Positions 19,259 through 22,069 of a DNA stretch of 22,069 nt are shown one piece after another (the first letter of the stretch is position 1; each line of letters begins with the position of its first letter). Source of the DNA: Zygnema cylindricum (Eukaryota > Streptophyta > Zygnematophyceae > Zygnematales > Zygnemataceae); contig JBBHKE010001921.1 in the NCBI GenBank assembly GCA_037447655.1, positions 61,826 to 83,894 of the forward strand, in the 5' to 3' direction. Position numbers and translations under genes: made by a program. A model generated the notes under the pieces. The model was given only the letters and a program-made list of their open reading frames with translations, did no database searches and was not told where the DNA came from.

Positions 19259-21346
19259 CTGTTGGCCCTAATTGGCACGGGCCGCGATAGGGACAAGATC
19301 CAACGCATCTCCCTTGGAAGATGCGACGGCATGTCCTGGAGCACCGCCCATGGACTAAGTAGGGGAGAGACGAGGGACAGTCACGGGAACGGAGATCTGC
19401 GCACACGCACACCCAGAGGGAGAGGGAGAGGGAGAGGGAGAGGGGGAGAGGGAGAGATAGAGAGGGAAAGGGAGGGAGGGGGGGGGGGGGGGGAAGGGGG
19501 AGGGGAAAAAAGTTAAAAACAATTAGTAAATAAACAAAAGTCGATTTATGTCTTATATCCACAACTATTAATGGCAGTTGATCCACTCAAATTCACGCCA
19601 TTATCTGAATAAATTATGTAAATCTGCTGATTAAGTTTAAGTATCAATAGTCTATAACAGAAGATAACATTTATGCAAATTTCACATAACAGTGAGGAAC
19701 TTGCACTAATTTGTTTTATTTCGCATTAATTTGTTTTAGTTCTCACTTACTTGTTTTAGTTCGCATTAATTTGTTTAAGTTCGCATTAATTTGTTCAAGT
19801 TCGCACTTATTTCTTAGTTCAATGTTAAGAAACACAAGGTGTCATCTTGAATCCACTGTTTATTTCTGGCATGATTTTTTAATCCTTATGTTCCGACATT
19901 TAAATTAGACTAAACATAAATTAATAGAACCTGGGAAGACGATATGAAATAAGGATAAGGAGGAGTTCTTTTTTCATTGTGGACATGATATCTTCACTAT
20001 TTGTGGTTAAGTATGATAATTGGAATTTCTTGGTTTTTACCATCTTCTGGAAGATGTCACCCAGTCACTCCAAACGGATCCAAATAAAAGTACGGAAAAC
20101 AGAATAGCGGAACACATGGAAACAGATATGGCAACAATCAGAAAGGGTGAGGGCGAGGGGGAGGAAGAGGGAGAGAGCGAGGGCGAGGGTGAGGGCGGGA
20201 GGGAGGGAGAGGGGGAGAGGGGGAGAGAGGAAGATGGAGAGGGAGAGAGAGGAAGATGGATAGGGAGACGGAGAGGGAGAGGGAGTGAGAGAGAAGGAGA
20301 GAGAGGGAGAGAGAGGGATAAAAGAAAGGCAGAGTGGGGAGAGGAGGAGAGTGGGAGATAGGGAGATGGAGAGGGAGTGGGAGTGGGAGAGGGAGAGCTA
20401 GAGAAGGAGAGAGAGAGGGATAAAAGAAAGGCAGAGTGGAGAGAGAGAAGGATGGAAGGAGGGAAGGAGGGAATGAGTGAATGAGGGAAGGAGGGAAGGA
20501 GGGAAGGAGGGAAGGAGGGAATGAAGGAATGAGGAAATGAGAAAATGAGGGAATGAGGGAACAAGGGAAGGAGGGAGGGAAGGAAGGAGGGAAGGAGGGG
20601 ATGAGGGAATGAGTGAGTTCCCTCTATTTGAAGAAAAAATGCACACTACTTTGGTAATCGAAATTTCTTTTGTTTTTTTATTGTTTTTGGAAATATTGGC
20701 TTTTACCTTGTCTGTCTTCGAGAAGATAACGACCAGTTGCACCTAACGGATCTGAAAAAAGAAAGATGGAAAGCAGATTACGGAAAATGGAACACGTAGA
20801 AAGAGACTTTGTTTAGGTTCATTTGTCAGAAAGAGGATAGAAAAGGAAAAGACAGAATGAAGCATTAACTGTAAAAAACTCTTTTGCTTTTCTGTAAAAA
20901 AAAATCATGTGGGGTCAGCAGTGGTCACAGTCAGATTTTATACACGAAAAAGATAAAGATCTATAAGGTGGCTAAAGAAATAATTTTCTTTACCTTTGTA
21001 AAATTCTCAATCTATGGGAAATCGAACTTCTAGCAAAGTTTTCACTGAATTCCAACAATCCATACAAAACGTTTGTTCTAAACTCTATGGAAGTAAAACA
21101 GTACCCTCCGATAATGAGTATACCATGATATTAATACAAAGTAAGGCGCAATAATAAATATCAAGAACAGAAAGGAAAAACAAAAAAACAAATAGTTGCC
21201 TATAAAGAAAAAGTACCAATATTATTGGAAAGTGCATTGTCCATTTCCACATTTTCTGATTCAGCCGAACCAAACATAGCCGTAGAAGCCAGCAATATTG
21301 GGCTCCAAAAAATGACAAAAATTGTTAATCGAGACAAAGTAGCCAT
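19259..21346 (-). CDS. Predicted secreted cysteine-rich protein, three exons, family not recognised
   Basis: Exon 1 (21346-21217) starts at an ATG in good context (GCAACCATGGC) and encodes 43 residues with a clear signal peptide (LTIFVIFWSPILLASTAMFG, likely cleavage near GSA-ES), ending NNI plus G at ATTG|GTACTT. Exon 2 (20751-20707, after TTTTTTCAG, ending CAAG|GTAAAA) adds D-PLGATGRYLLEDRQ. Exon 3 (19396-19259, after GTGTGCGCAG, ending ACAG|GTGGGG) adds 45 residues with six cysteines spaced C-x11-C-x3-C-x7-C-x3-C-x5-C, then QLGPT. All junctions are phase 1 and each completes an Asp codon, which random ORFs would rarely do. The 3' end is not identified. Even cysteine number plus a signal peptide suggests a disulphide-stabilised extracellular peptide. 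Spacing only loosely recalls GASA/snakin proteins and lacks their CC pair. Introns contain large CT-rich repeats on the sense strand. Confidence 0.5.
19415..19505. repeat. GGGAGA array and 16-nt G-run
   Basis: GGGAGA units from 19416 pass into GGGAGGGAGG, an uninterrupted run of G's at about 19478-19493, then AAGGGGGAGGGG. Several G-tracts within 35 bp could form a G-quadruplex. On the minus strand this is the C/CT-rich tract about 20-110 nt upstream of the acceptor of the six-cysteine exon, so it may act as an extended polypyrimidine tract. Confidence 0.9.
19701..19820. repeat. Six-copy 20-bp minisatellite
   Basis: Six in-register 20-bp units start at 19701, 19721, 19741, 19761, 19781 and 19801, with consensus TCGCATTAATTTGTTTtAGT. 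Units 2, 4 and 5 are nearly identical, and unit 6 degrades at its end. The array lies in the inferred intron between the 45-nt exon and the six-cysteine exon. Confidence 0.92.
20041..20079 (-). pseudogene. Decayed duplicate of the 45-nt exon
   Basis: The 39-nt stretch starting ATCCGTTTGGAGTGACTGG aligns with exon 2 of the secreted-protein gene (ATCCGTTAGGTGCAACTGG); 27 of the first 37 bases match. It is likewise bounded by a donor (GATG|GTAAAAACC versus CAAG|GTAAAAGCC). In the same phase it would read DPFGVTG, then an in-frame TGA, then HLPED. The acceptor position reads TTTGG instead of TTCAG. Intron sequence before it (ACGGAAAACAGA, GGAACACATGGAAACAGA on the + strand) also matches that before exon 2, so the exon was copied with its flanks. 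It should be skipped in splicing. Confidence 0.6.
20140..20620. repeat. Long purine-rich low-complexity block with internal duplication
   Basis: The first part (20140-20440) is GAGGGCGAGG/GGGAGA-type; the second (20440-20620) is made of octamers GGAAGGAG and GGAATGAG. A segment containing GGGATAAAAGAAAGGCAGAG occurs twice, near 20315 and 20418, showing a tandem duplication of about 103 bp. The block is CT-rich on the coding strand and lies in the intron between the 45-nt exon and its decayed copy. Long serine/proline/leucine or glutamate/arginine frames across it are composition artefacts. Confidence 0.92.
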
Positions 21347-21956
21347 GGTTGCTTTCCTCTTCACCAACCAAATTTCGTGCTTGAAAGTCAACAAGTTCCT
21401 GGCAAAATGTGGGCCTTAGTATTTTGCGTTTGACTTGTTTCTTCCTCTCTCCACCACCATAATGTAATCTAAAACATTTACTACACATTTCTACGTTCAG
21501 AATCATAATAAATACTGTTGTCAAAGTCGAAGACCTTTCCATTGGTTTCCTAGGGAAGTTAAATTTGTAGGTCAAACTCGAGGAGAGGTGCCCGGCTTTG
21601 AAGCGGCTTATGGCCCGTGGATGGATGTTCGTATGAAATCTTTAATCGGACGGCTGACCGGCTCTCGATGGCCGTTGATCTATCGGTCCAACCTCGCAAC
21701 CGTACGATTCAATTCGCGTTGCACAACTTTGGCATGGCATTGATCCATGAAGTGTACTTTCTGTACCGTCAGTTCGATTATACTTTAGGTACTTCCAGAG
21801 TTCCGTCGCGTCACGTCAGTTGTACCTATAGTACTAAACTACAGTACTGGCCGTTACAATTGTACTTTCAGTTTTAATATTTGCAGTATTGTACTTTTTC
21901 TATCCTATAGGCTACGTTGCTTTGGATCATAGTTCAAAAGTGGGTGACCGTACGCC
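21347..21956. other. Presumed upstream region of the secreted-protein gene
   Basis: This stretch lies 5' of the minus-strand ATG at 21346. Short open frames run on both strands (for example 21617-21877, +) without recognisable products. Composition is normal, with GTAC motifs recurring between 21690 and 21850 (CGTACGATTC, TGTACTTTC, TGTACCGTC, TGTACCTATAGTAC). I see no clear TATA box. Nothing else can be assigned. Confidence 0.35.
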
Positions 21957-22015
21957 CATACAATATGCCTATTGTATGCAAAACATACAATATGGCCTTA
22001 AGACCCATATTGTAT
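21957..22015. repeat. Two adjacent hairpins built from one ATACAATA motif
   Basis: CATACAATA (21957-21965) pairs perfectly with TATTGTATG (21970-21978) over a 4-nt loop. ATACAATATGG (21985-21995) pairs perfectly with CCATATTGTAT (22005-22015) over a 9-nt loop. The same motif thus appears four times in alternating orientation within 59 bp. It could be a transposon terminus or a cruciform-prone site; the window ends too soon to tell. Confidence 0.75.
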
Positions 22016-22069
22016 TGGCCGCAAAATGAAATAAAATAGTAACAGGGTTGAGTTGCACATGGATCGATA

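Noticed and set aside
19259-19396. Assignment of the six-cysteine exon to GASA/snakin, defensin or alpha-hairpinin
   Set aside because: Cysteine spacing lacks the CC pair and C-x-C of GASA, the C-x-C of defensins, and the longer central loop of alpha-hairpinins; only a loose resemblance remains.
20037-20742. Long Ser/Pro/Leu and Glu/Gly/Arg frames over the GGGAGA and GGAAGGAG block
   Set aside because: Low-complexity DNA is open in several frames on both strands; there is no conserved sequence.
1-22069. tRNA, rRNA or CRISPR-like arrays
   Set aside because: No cloverleaf, rRNA or spaced-repeat pattern was found; the regular repeats present are plain tandem minisatellites without spacers.

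Overview
The window is nuclear DNA of an intron-rich eukaryote. The genes use GT-AG introns, and these introns are pyrimidine-rich on the coding strand. The pieces I recognise (a GH38 alpha-mannosidase, an HSP20-type small heat-shock protein, Ty1/copia and hAT elements) would fit a plant or streptophyte-alga genome. The mannosidase segment does not exclude other eukaryotic lineages, so the taxon is open.

Layout. 1-1781 carries minus-strand exons: an HSP20 exon (181-293) and the first two exons of a secreted or vacuolar alpha-mannosidase (986-1069 and 1569-1781), separated by A-rich (+ strand) intron-like DNA and a (GA)n tract. 1.9-9.3 kb is a gene-poor, AT-rich graveyard of short DNA transposons. 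One family of TA-flanked elements has termini starting CACCG and occurs at 1938-2158, 2980-4091, 4094-4651 and 7023-7520. The 2980-4091 copy is split by an 896-bp non-autonomous hAT element with a perfect 8-bp target duplication.

9.67-17.4 kb is dominated by a decayed Ty1/copia retrotransposon on the + strand (LTRs 11235-11680 and 17014-17409) with gag, protease, integrase, reverse transcriptase and RNase H in that order, all broken by stops and frameshifts. A solo LTR of another family (12796-13530) sits between gag and protease. On its left is an antisense 1.5-kb copy of the same pol region (9673-11235), giving a long inverted repeat. The primer binding site matches the anticodon arm, not the 3' end, of initiator tRNA-Met, and lies inside the gag frame, whose ATG is in the LTR.

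18.9-21.4 kb on the minus strand contains what looks like an unrecognised gene for a secreted, cysteine-rich protein: a signal-peptide exon, a 45-nt exon and a six-cysteine exon, all joined in phase 1, with a decayed duplicate of the 45-nt exon in between. Its introns hold large CT-rich (sense) repeats like those in the mannosidase gene. This gene model and the half-tRNA-primed element are the two observations I would follow first.
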